In this document: piece after piece, positions 8,720 to 19,346 of the stretch
Numbering within the stretch: position 1 is the first letter of the stretch
Layout of the letters: every line of letters begins with the position of its first letter
Assembly: GCA_024291935.2 (NCBI GenBank)
Contig: CM044314.1
Span: forward strand, 24,216,001-24,280,000
From: Okapia johnstoni
Lineage: Eukaryota > Chordata > Mammalia > Artiodactyla > Giraffidae
Direction: 5' to 3'
DNA: 64,000 nucleotides
Notes under the pieces: model-generated
The model's input: the letters and a program-made list of their open reading frames with translations, nothing else
Database searches by the model: none
Told to the model about the DNA's origin: nothing
Program-made: the position numbers and the translations under genes

Positions 8720-11214
8720 CAGAAAATACTTAAAGTTGACAGAGACTTAACCATTTTCATGTTATCATCATCACCCTATTTCCCTCCAACTCTTGTTAGC
8801 AATGGGATACGGCTTGTCCCCGTGACTCTTGGCCCTGTGCGTCTGGTTCCTTCCTCTGGATGAAACAGCATAAAGGTTGGTTTATACCCCCTCCTGGATC
8901 CCATCATTCTGCATCTAAGAAAACTGCACATCAACTCATTTACTACTGCTTGTGTGCATCTGGCCCAACCCCCTTGTCAACCAGTGAAAGTGTTTGGCAA
9001 GAACACCAAAATGCCACTAAGGGAACACTGGGTGCAATAAGGCCTCTTTGTTACAGTCCCAGGGACATCTGAAGTGCATTTTAACCAGGGCAGATGCACA
9101 CACCACCTCCACAGTAACATACTGTACCCAGCCCAGCAATAAATATTGCTGCATTGACAGCACTGTAATTTATCCAGAGCTGAGCAGCTGAATCCCAGAG
9201 TCCAACGTCTCATTCTACATCCAGATTCTTCCATAAAGAGATGCCTTCAGGGAAACTTTTTCTCCCCTGAAAATTCAGGTTGTAAATTACCTTTGACAAA
9301 TTAACTTTCACTTCTCCTTGGAGACAGATTTTAAAAGGAGAGTGTCTAGGAGAGTACATTAAAGGCTTTGCTGTCTGGTGGTCTGTTGGATGGGCTGGGG
9401 CAGTTGGGCTTCTTTTGTTTCGACAAAGACTTACAGCCATAATTCAGTGTCTATCCCTAAAAATCAAGTCAGGACATGAAGCAAAGGTAGCAGACACCCG
9501 GAAGGGGGCTGCCAAAGCCCCACCCCCAGAAAGACTCTCCAGGAGCCGTTACATTTGGGCTTACACTCAGAGAAAGACAGAAGACTCTTCATTTCCACTC
9601 CAGTGGTGGAAATTTGATCGGCTGCACAGCAGGACCATTCCAGCAAAATGCTCTTAACCAACTTCTTCCAAGCCAGCTCCTCTGGGAGTTACAGGAGGCT
9701 CTACGGGGCCCCTGGGAAACACACTGACACTTGGCTCCATGAAGTGACATACACACTCGCCAGAACTCAGTCACATCTGTTTCCGAACCTGCTTATGCCA
9801 GCGGTACGTATTATGGTCATTAAAGTACATAATTCAGCATTATTTAAATATATAACATTTACGAGGAAGTATGGAAGTAAAAGGAGCTCTTTCTAGGAAA
9901 GCTATGTTGGCTTTGAAAGGATTCAATACAATGAATAGAACCTATTTCAGAATGAGGTGTGAAAGATAAAACTATAAATTACTAAGAAGATATTATAAAC
10001 ATCTGACTTTGGCCTCCTTCACAAGTTTCTTCTAGTTTTAATTTTATTTCTAAAGAAATTAAAATTTTGGATGTAGTTTACTCAAGGAAGGCAACTGGGG
10101 ACTCCTACCTGGAAACTTGATCTGCTTCACAGCAGATCCATTCCAGCAAAACACCGGAATGGCCAATTGAGAGGACAATTGAGGATCATTTTGGTGACTT
10201 GCACCAAAAGACCTTGGCTTTCACTAAAAGATTGGTGAATTCCTGGATATTTGTATGATTTAAGTTTAATAAATGCTTAATATACTGCATTTATTAAAGC
10301 ATAATATATTTTCTTATGCTTCACTAACTTTAAAAGACTTTTCTTGGTTAGCCCATCCAATTACAGGTCCTAGCAGCAGACAGTAAGCAGACCTCTCTCT
10401 AGCTACAATGAGCAATGCTATCAGTGAAATTCTTAAAGATATTCTCCAAGGGATTCATGGTTTTGTTGATACTGATATTTTAAATGAATAAGATTTTGAT
10501 TCAATCATAAGTAACAAACATCTGGCAATAAGAAGTATATGTAGAAATCCCAATAGATCATTCAATCCACTTGAGAAAGGTGTAGAAATGTAAAGTCTTT
10601 TCAAGGAATCTCCAAGTGTCCCTAAGAAAATAACAGGTTAATTTTCTTATTTTTAAGAGCCAGAAGAAAATAGGGGAAGTCTATTGCAGTACTCCTTAAA
10701 TTATATATCCAGAAGTGAAGAAATGCTGGATTGATCTCATGATTTTCTCTGTTTTCCTTTCCAAAAGCACCACAAAGTAATAATATTAAATAAAATATGG
10801 TATAAACCCATACCAAAAAGAGAACAAGAGAAAGATCGCAGGAAATGGGAGCTCCATAAGTTTATAGAAGAAAGTCAACAGACTCATGGTACAATAAGCA
10901 GTAAGACCCACAACCCAGGGGATCTAGGAGGGGTGCAGCTGAAAAATGAAATAGTATTAAGTGGGTCCAAGTAGATAGAAAAGGTATAGAAAGATTCAGA
11001 ACTCAGAAATACTGACTGAGTTCAACTGAGAGCAAGGCAAAGGTGAAAAATGGTGAGACTGTAAATCTATAGATGGGCAAGTAGAAATCCAAGCCATCAA
11101 CTCTCATCCCCATTGGGCCCACCATGCTTTCCTATCTGAGGCCGGAGCAAGCCTGGCACTCAGGCATCCATTTCTTATATTTCTCCTAACCCCTGCAGAG
11201 AACAAAGAAAAAGA
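8720..11214. other. Single-copy sequence with one internal repeated motif
   Basis: About 2.5 kb with no recognised family. A roughly 45-base motif occurs twice in direct orientation (9609-9653 and 10113-10157; see findings). AT content is high in 9800-10850. Open frames up to 86 codons show no domains. Confidence 0.35.
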
Positions 11215-12410
11215 GTATGTCAGGCATACAAGATTAAAGTGAACTAGAGCCAGATTGCCAACATCCAATGGATCATCGAAAAAGCAAGAGAGTTCCAGAA
11301 AAACATCTATTTCTGTTTTATTGACTATGCCAAAGCCTTTGACTGTGTGGATCACAATAAACTATGGAAAATTCTGAAAGAGATGGGAATACCAGACTAC
11401 CTGACCTGCCTCTTGAGAAACCTGTATGCAGGTCAGGAAGCAATAGTTAGAACTGGACATGGAACAACAGACTGGTTCCAAATAGGAAAAGGAGTCCGTC
11501 AAGGCTGTATATTGTCACCCTGCTTATTTAACTTATATGCAGAATATATCATGAGAAACTCTGGGCTGCAGGAAGCACAAGCTGGAGTCAAGATTGCCAG
11601 GAGAAATATCAATAACTTAGATATGCAGATGACACCACCCTTATGGCAGAAAGTGAAGAAGAAATAAAGAGCCTCTTGATGAAAGTGAAAGAGGAGAGTG
11701 AAAAAGTTGGCTTAAAGCTCAACATTCAGAAAACTAAGATCATAGCATCTGGTCCCATCACTTCATGGCAAATAGATGGGGAAACAGTGGAAACAGTGGC
11801 TGACTTTATTTTGGGGGGTTCTAAAATCACTGCAGATGGTGATTGCAGCCATGAAATTAAAAGACGCTTACTCCTTGGAAGGAAAATTATGACCAACCTA
11901 GATAGCATATTAAAGAGCGGAGACATTACTTTGTCAACAAAGGTCCGTCTAGTCAAGGCTATGGTTTTTCCAGTAGTCATGTATGGATGTGAGAGTTGGA
12001 CTATAAAGAAAGCTGAGCACAGAAGAATTGATGCTTTTGAACTGCGGTGTTGGAGAAGACTCTTGAAAGTCCCTTGGACTGCAAGGAGATCCAACCAGTC
12101 CATCCTAAAGGAGATTAGTCCTGAGTGTTCATTGGAAGGACAGATGTTGAAGCTGAAACTCCAGTACTTTGGCCATCTGATGAGAAGAGCTGAGTCATTA
12201 GAAAAGACCTTGATGCTAGGAAAGATTGAAGGCAGGAGGAGAAGGGGACAACAGAGGATGAGGTGGTTGGATGGCATCACCGACTCAACTGTCATGAGTT
12301 TGGGTAAACTCCGAGAGTTGATGGACAGGGAGGCTTGGCGTGCTGCAGTCCATGGGGTTGCAAAGAGTCAGACATGCCTGAGTGACTGAACTGAATTGAA
12401 CTGAACTGAG
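11215..12410 (+). mobile_element. BovB LINE, 5'-truncated (plus)
   Basis: About 1.2 kb of the 3' half of BovB, from just before RT motif A to the terminal CTGAACTGAACTGAGAC. Homology is clear from about 11241. It keeps the RT palm, the region beyond it and the 3' end. I could not identify a duplication at both flanks. Confidence 0.94.
11248..12389 (+). pseudogene. BovB reverse transcriptase fragment, frameshifted
   Basis: RTE-clade reverse transcriptase that copies LINE RNA at a nicked target. Visible are motif A (FIDYAKAFDCVD, near 11312-11350) and motif B (GVRQGCILSPCLFNLYAEYI, near 11490-11550). At 11611-11620 a one-base loss shifts the frame just before the YADD catalytic pair, whose codons (TATGCAGATGAC) survive in the other frame. 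The second frame runs from 11643 to TGA at 12387-12389 (248 codons) and covers the post-RT region ([20 protein letters not shown]). A TAG at 11245-11247 and the missing N-terminal endonuclease confirm that it is dead. Confidence 0.92.
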
Positions 12411-12529
12411 ACTACCCAGGAACAGACTTACATATCTTGTAACATATCCAGTCCCCAACACTGAATCTAAAGTGAATCCACCTGTCCACATAGGTAAATT
12501 GGTCTCACGGTCATATGCTATTGTTTCAA

Positions 12530-13176
12530 TTAAGAATCAACCAAGAACTACCACACATCTGAAGCCCCCAACATAAAGAGAGGTACCAAGATAAGAACAC
12601 AAGCAAATTACTTCAAAGAAGTCAAAAGAAAGAAAACTAAACCTTTGGAGACACAAGAGATGGTATCAAATTCTTTAAAAATTACCAAAATGTAATGAAA
12701 TAGAAATAGAGAAGGAAGAGCTATTGGAAATTAAAATATGATGCCCACATTAAAAATGAAATTCAATAGAAGGGCAGAGTGATAAAGCTGGAATTAATTC
12801 CACAAGGAGGAAAAAAAGGAAGAGGAGAGTTTTAGAAACATAAAATGGAAAAAAAAAAATGGAGGGGGTTAAAAAAAGATACAAAGAACATTTCCAAGCT
12901 GAAAGACTCAAGTATTTTATCAAAAGAGCCAAGCCAGCACTCGGAACAACAAACCAAAAAACACGTACACCTAATATACCATCATGAAATTTTAGAACAC
13001 TAAGGATAAATAGAAGATCGTCAAATCTCTGCAAACAAAAATGAGTCACCAGAGAAGAAATGAGGCTGCAAGCGGCAGTGGACCTCTCAGAAGGCAGCAC
13101 AGGGTGCCAGGCAACTGTGGGGTGATGTTCCAGGGAACATAACATCCCACTGAGAATGATACCTAGCCAAACTATC

Positions 13177-13216
<40 letters not shown>

Positions 13217-13570
13217 TTTACAAAGATTCAGAAAACTTACCATTTGTTTATACAACATTTCTTAGAAAGTGCCTATCTTACTTCCCATGACTCCCTTCAC
13301 TCTCCTTCCAACCTCACTCACCACACTCAAGGTTTCATCCACCCTTCCTGAAAGGAGAATATCAGCAAGTCCCATGGATGCCTGGTGTAGGGAGCATGCC
13401 CATCCCTAAGTCAGGTATCCAGCCTAGACTGATGGGAGGCAGGACAAAACAGAACAAGCTTCCCAGGGAATTGACGGGTTTTGTGACCAGAAAGGACCAA
13501 GAAGGTCAAAGACTACAGTGTCAGAAAAAGAAGAGCGATACTATAAGGGCAAAATAATCATTCAGATGTA
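12530..13570 (+). mobile_element. HAL1/L1-like relic
   Basis: Diverged matches to an old L1-type repeat: CATCATGAAATTTTAGAACA, CTAAGGATAAATAGAAGATC, CCTAGCCAAACTATCA, then the (TG)n and CATTTCTTAGAAAG. The order fits a HAL1/L1 ORF1-region relic. The right edge and family are uncertain. Confidence 0.45.
13180..13215 (+). repeat. (TG)n microsatellite
   Basis: Eighteen uninterrupted TG units, likely length-polymorphic. Confidence 0.97.
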
Positions 13571-14329
13571 CCAAAAAACCTGGATTTCCAAGAAACAGAT
13601 TAAGGGTTGCCAGATTACTACTATATTCACTCAATTCTTGTTCAGTAGCTAATAATTCTGAAGAACCATAACAAATGATGTTATCAAATCATTTTGCAGC
13701 TGGAGTTTTTATATAACAGTTATTTTTGTTATGTCCACTGACAGACTACATTATATTTAGGCAAGTCTCTTCATCTCCCAGGGTCAGACTTAAGCTAAAA
13801 ACAGGAGGAGAAAGGGACCAAAAGGGTAATAATACTTGCCTCCTACCACTGTAGGAGGTTTCAAGATTCATAATTAGATTGCATTTTCAAACTATTCCAG
13901 TGCTCCCCAGGGAGAACTATAAATAACTCAAGGTATTATTATCCTCAAAGATAATCAATTATTTTCTCATCAAAAGGAAGCTAACAAAGAAAGACTTTAA
14001 GGATAGGGACCCCTTAATTTGTTTAAGCCTCTAGCTTTAACGAGATTTCCAGAGTGTTTAGAACTTCACAGGGCCCAGTACCAACTCTGGCTTCCTCCAA
14101 CAAATGGAATATTTACAGGTATCTGAGAAATCCCTTTCTTGCTTGAAAAATATCAGAGTAGCACTGTAACTGTGCCCATTCATTCAACTCGCTTAGTCTA
14201 CAGATACCAATGGAGGACAGGGCCAGGTGGGAGGCAGTAAGAATGAATAGATATTGCCTCAACAGACCATGATAGCTCCCTCCTCCCCCAGGTCCAAGGT
14301 CCTGTATTCACACGTCCACAGCTCTTCTT
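13571..14329. other. Unassigned single-copy sequence
   Basis: No repeat, RNA gene or coding exon is recognised. Confidence 0.35.
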
Positions 14330-14590
14330 ATCCTCCACCTGTGAAGATGACTTGTCCCTCAAGGGCAGCTCCAGAGGCCACATCTTCTCCACAAAGCTTT
14401 CCTGGCCTCACCAGCAGAGGGTCATCAATTGGTATTTCATACAGACCTATCCATCTCACAGTATCTATCAAGATGAATGATTATTCCCTTGTTCAGCTCC
14501 TCATATAAAACATAACTTCCCTAAGGACAGAGTCTGTGTTTATTCACTGTCAGAACTCTCTTGGGCTCAACCCTTTTTTTTTGGATGAAT
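14330..14590 (+). mobile_element. L2 LINE 3' end (plus)
   Basis: Ancient L2 phrases in the right order: CCACATCTTCTCCACAAAGC then TTTCCTGGCCTCACC, and CTAAGGACAGAGTCTGTGTT then TATTCACTG. No open frame survives. Confidence 0.6.
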
Positions 14591-14859
14591 GTGACAAATT
14601 AGACTCCGCAACACTATTCAGAGGCTCAGCCTCTTTGCAACGTCACTCAGAGGCTTCAAGCAAACTGTGGCCCATCATCTTCTTTGAAGCATGAATGTGA
14701 GAAGGGCCTTCATTCTCTAGGGGCCAAAATTAAAAGCCAACCATATTTCTAGAATCCTTCTGCAAAGAACTCAGTACAAAAAATTCCAGTTTTTTTAAAA
14801 AGACAAATCCAAAAGAAAGGCATCCCCAAAGGCCTTGCAAACTGACCAAAGAGGAGCTC

Positions 14860-15700
14860 TTCTTTAAATTTTACTTATTTTTAATTGAAGGATAATTGCT
14901 TTACAGTATTGTATTGATTTCTGCCGTACATCAACATGAATCAGCCATAGTTATACATACGTCTTCTCCCTCTTGAACCTCCCTCCCACTTGCCTCCCTA
15001 TCAAATCCCTCTAGGCTCTCAGAGGCACTGGCTATCTACTTTACATATGAAAATGTATATGTTTCCATGCTACTTTCTCCATTTGTTCTACACTCTCCTT
15101 CCCCCATACACCCACCCATGTCCACAAGTCTGTTCTCTGTGTCTGTGTCTCCACTGCTTACCTACATATAGGTTCATTGACACCATCTTTCTAGATTTCA
15201 TATATATGTGTTAATACACAATATTTCTTCTTCTCTTTCTGATTTACTTCATTCTGTATAATAGGCCTAAGTTCATCCAACTCATTAGAACTGACTCAAA
15301 TGCATTCCTTTTTATGGCTGAGTAATATTCCATTGTATGTATGTACCAGAGCTTCTTTATCCATGCATCTGTCAATGGACGTCTAGGTTGCTTCCATGTC
15401 CTGGCTATTGTAAACAGTGCCACAGTGATCAGTGGGGTACATATGTCTTTTTCAATTCTGGTTTCCTCAGGTTGTATGCCCAGTAGTGGGACTGCTGGGT
15501 CATATGGTACATTTATTCCTAGTTTTTCAGGAAATCACCATACTGTCCTCCATAGTGACTATATCAATTTACATTCCCACCAGCAGTGCGAGAGGGTCCC
15601 CTTTTCTCCACACCCTCCCCAGCATTTATTGTTTGTAGATTTTTTGACGATGACCATTCTGACCAGTGTGAGATGATAGTTCATTGTAGTTTTGATTTCC
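14860..15700 (-). mobile_element. L1 3' end (minus), ruminant type
   Basis: Read inverse: end of ORF2 (15340-15690, with codons matching the ORF2 C-terminus at 3900-4400), then the 3' UTR, ending at T-rich 14860-14890. The diagnostic plus-strand text is GGCTGAGTAATATTCCATTG, GTTGCTTCCATGTCCTGGCT and AGTGGGACTGCTGGGTCATA. It is older and more diverged than the L1-BT at 3640. It is 5'-truncated near 15700. Confidence 0.9.
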
Positions 15701-15849
15701 ATGGAAAGGAACTCTCAATACATAGCATATATTCATTCACATCACCAGCAAATGGGACTTGAGCTCTATTCCAGGAAATGAGATAGGGAAGCCCAGCATT
15801 CTGTACCACTGGGGCAACAAAGATAGTGGCAACATCCTTTTTAACTTAA

Positions 15850-16150
15850 GGATGGGGCTTCTCTGGTGGTCCAGTGATTAAGAGTCCATCTTGCAATGCA
15901 GGGGACATGGATTTGATCCCTGGTCCAGGAAGACCCCATATGCTGTAGGGCAACTAAGCTCACAATTACTACAACCACTGAAGCTGGTGAGCCCTAGGGC
16001 CCAAACTCCACAATAAGAAAAGCCACCACAATAAGAAGCCCGTGCACTACAATCAGAGAGTAGTTTCCTCTGGCCACAACTGAAGAAAAGCCTACACAGC
16101 AATGAAGAGCCAGTGCAGTCAAAATAATAAACTAAAATTAAATTATTAAA
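15850..16150 (+). mobile_element. CHR-type SINE (plus)
   Basis: The tRNA-Glu-like head GGGGCTTCTCTGGTGGTCCA, a body rich in AAGCTCACAATTACTACAAC-type units and an AT-rich tail. Diverged but full length. Confidence 0.82.
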
Positions 16151-16754
16151 CTCAATAATAAACAAAGAACAAAGGACAAAGCCATGGAAAGATACACTGA
16201 CACTCTTTCCTTTCTTCTTTATTTTCAAGGATAATTTTATTTATTTATTTATTTTCTAGATATGTACACATACACACACAGGAATGGAACAAAGTTCAAA
16301 AGTTTTAAAGAAATGGAAAGTAAGGTCTTCTTCTACTCTTGTTCCCCAGCCACTCATCTCCCTACTCTGCAGAGGCAACAACTCCTGCATTCTTTAGATA
16401 TCCACAAATCCTTAATCTCTTCCGATGTGCAGTCAGGCATATATGATGGTCAGAACATGCCTACCAAGAAACAAATCCTAGGAAAACTCTTGGTTCTGAC
16501 AGAAGTCTGGCCCTAAAGACTAAGTGAAGACCTCAGCAAGTATCAAGAGAGAACTGGCTAACTTACACAAAGACTACGGAGGGTCTAGTTCCAACCCCTG
16601 CCCTGCCCATGCCTCCTCTTAAACATAGAACTTTTGCCTTGACTTGTGCTGGCATCATATGAAAAGATTCTCAGCAAAGTTAAGGAGGACAAACTGAGTA
16701 TTCCATCACAGCAAATGTTGGCCAGGTAGAACGTCAAAGCAAAAAAGCCCAGTT
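16151..16754. other. Unassigned sequence with short (TTTA)n
   Basis: (TTTA)n lies at about 16228-16255. The remainder is single-copy with no recognised feature. Confidence 0.4.
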
Positions 16755-17505
16755 AATAACTTCTTTGGGCTAAGGTGCTGTCCACAAAATCTATATGCTG
16801 AACCCCTAACTCCCAGTACTTCTGAATATGACTGTATTTGGAGAAAGAGCCTTAAAAGACATGATCAGAATAAAATAATGTCATTAGGGTGGGTCCTGAT
16901 CCAATCCAGCTGGTGTCCTTATAAAAAGGAAATTTTGGACACAGACAGACCTATAAAGTAAAGAAGGATGAGCACAGGAAAACGGATGCTTTTGAATAGA
17001 GTGTCCCTTGGACTTCAAGGAGATCAAACCAATCAATCCTAAAGGAAAATCAACCCTGAATATTCATTGGAAGGACTGATATAGAAGCTGAAGCTCCAAT
17101 ACTTTGGCCACCTGATGCAAAGAGCCAACTCATTGGAAAAGACCCTGATGCTGAAAAAGACTGAAGGTAAAAGGAGAAGGAGCAGGCAGAGGATGAGATG
17201 GTTAGATAGCATCAATGACATGAGTTTGAGCAAACTACCAGGAGAGTGAAGGACAGGGGAGCCTGGCGAGTTACAGTCCAGAGACACAAACAATCAGGCA
17301 CAACTTAGTGATCAAACAGCAACAACACCTGTAATAGAAGGTGGCTGTCTACAAGCCAAGGAGAGAAGCCTCAGAAAAATCACCCTGCCAACACCTTGAT
17401 CTTAAACTCCCAGCCTCCAGATCTGTGAGGAAATAAATTTCCAGTGTCTAAGCCACCCTATGCATGGTTCTTTGTAATAGTGACCATAGCAAGCTAACAC
17501 AGTAA
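16755..17505 (+). mobile_element. MLT1-type LTR (ERVL-MaLR), split by BovB
   Basis: 5' part 16755-16967: TATGCTGAACCCCTAACTCC, GACTGTATTTGGAGAAAGAG, CTGGTGTCCTTATAAAAAGG. 3' part 17327-17505: CTACAAGCCAAGGAGAGAAG, AACACCTTGATCTTAAACTC, AATAAATTTCCAGTGTCTAA, ending AGCAAGCTAACACA. This is a solo LTR of an ancient endogenous retrovirus-like element. No coding part is present. Confidence 0.82.
16968..17326 (+). mobile_element. BovB LINE 3' fragment in MLT1 (plus)
   Basis: It begins in the post-RT region (GATGCTTTTGAAT), lacks about 25 bases that normally follow, and continues through GGCCACCTGATGCAAAGAGC to a diverged end. The flanks ACCTATAAAGTAAAGAAG and ACCTGTAATAGAAG look like a degraded target-site duplication. 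Confidence 0.88.
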
Positions 17506-17576
17506 CAAATATAGTTAAAGTGTGTTTGCAGACACATTTACAGTAGGTCATGACCCAATAACTCACAAGCTCCTGT

Positions 17577-19346
17577 TCAGTTCAGTTCAGTCGCTCAGTC
17601 GTATCTGACTCTTCACAACCCCATGAACTGCAGCACACCAGGCTTCCCTGTCCATCACCAACTCCCAGAGCTTACTCAAACTCATGTCCATCGAGTCGGT
17701 GATGCCATCCAACCATCTCATCCTCTGTCATCCCCTTCTCCTCCTGCCTTCAATCTTTCCCAGCATCAGGATCTTTTCTAATGAGTCAGTGCTTCGAATC
17801 AGGTGGCCAAAATATTGGAGCTTCAGTGTCTGCATCAGTCCTTCCAAAGAATATTCAGGGCTGATTTTCTTTAGGATTGACTGGTTGGATCTCCTTGCAA
17901 TCCAAGGGACTCTCAAGAGTCTTCTCCAACACCACAGTTTAAAAGCATCAATTCTTTGGTGCTCAGCTTTCTTTATAGTCCAAATCTCACATCCATACAT
18001 GACTACTGGAAAAACTATAGCTTTGACTAGACGGACCTTTGTTGGCAAAGTAATATCTCTGCTTTTTAATAGGCTGTCTAGGTTGGTCATAACTTTTCTT
18101 CCAAGGAGCAAGTGTCTTTCAATTTCATGGCAGCAGTCACCATCTGCAGTGATTTTGGAGCCCCAAAATATAGTCTCTCACTGTTTCCATTATTTCCCCA
18201 TCTATTTGCCATGAAGTGATAGGACCAGATGCCATGATCTCAGTTTTCTGAATGTTGAGCTTTAAGTCAACTTTTTCACTCTCTTCTTTCACATTCATCA
18301 AGAGGCTCTTTATTTCTTCTTCACTTTCTGCCATAAGGGTGGTGTCATCTGCGTATCTAAGTTATTGATATTTCTCCTGGCAATCTTGATTCCAGCTTGT
18401 GCTTCATCCAGCCTGGCATTTCACATGATGTACTCTGCATATAAATTAAATAAGCAGGGTGACAATATACAGCCTTGACATACTCCTTTTCCTATTTGGA
18501 ACCAGTCTGTTGTTCCACGTCCAGTTCTAACTGTTGCTTCTTGACCTGCATACAGATTTCTCAGGAGGCAGCTCAGGTGGTCTGGTATTCCCATCTCTTT
18601 CAGAATTTTCCATAGTTTGTTGTGATCCATACAGTCAAAGGCTTTGGCATAGTCAATAATGCAGAAATAGATATTTTTCTGGAACTCTCGTGGTTTTTCG
18701 ATGATCCAACAGATGTTGGCAATTTGATCTCTGGTTCCTCTGCCTTTTCCAAATCCAGCTTGAACATCTGGAAGTTCATGGTTCATGTACTGTTGAAGCC
18801 TGGCTTGGAGAATTTTGAGCATTACTTTACTAGCGTGTGAGATGAGTGCAATTGTGTGGCAGTTTTAACATTCTTTGGCATTGCCTTTCTTTGAAATTGG
18901 AATGAAAACTGACTTTTCCAGTCCTGTGGCCACTGCTGAGTTTTCCAAATTTGCTGGCATATTGTGTGCAGCACTTTCACAGCATCATCTTTTAGGATTT
19001 GAAATAGCTCAACTGGAATTCCATCACCTTTACTAGCTTTGTTCGTAGTGATGATTCCTAAGGCCCGCTTGACTTCACATTCCAGGATATCTGGCTCTAG
19101 GTGAGTGATCACACCATTGTGGTTATCTGGGTCGTGAAGACCTTTTTTGTATAGTTCTTCTGTGTATTCTTGCCACCTCTTCTTAATATCTTCTGCTTCT
19201 GTTAGGTCCATACAATTTCTGTCCTTAACTGTACCTATCTTTGCATGAAATGTTCCCTTGGTATCTCTAATTTTCTTGAATAGATTTCTAGTCTTTCCCA
19301 TTCTATTGTTTTCCTCTATTTCTTTGCACTGATCACTGAGGAAGAC
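17577..19346 (-). mobile_element. BovB LINE, longest copy (minus)
   Basis: About 1.77 kb, the longest BovB copy here. The 3' end is at the left (TTCAGTTCAGTTCAGTCGCT). The element breaks off at 19346 in the linker between endonuclease and RT (CTTTGCACTGATCACTGAGG). No clear duplication was found. It lies only about 70 bases from the MLT1 LTR. Confidence 0.94.
17728..19346 (-). pseudogene. BovB endonuclease-RT linker and RT, broken
   Basis: Minus-strand frames in order: 19345-18822 linker (RMGKTRNLFKKIRDTKGTFH); 18822-18421 RT with motif A (IIDYAKAFDCMD) and motif B as KGVCQGCILSPCLF, where Cys replaces the usual Arg; TGA at 18423-18421 after AEYIM, a CpG-type change; a one-base loss at 18357-18366 just before YADD; then 18334-18137 and 18111-17728 for the post-RT region. 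There is another frameshift near 18870. Every defect is disabling. Confidence 0.9.
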
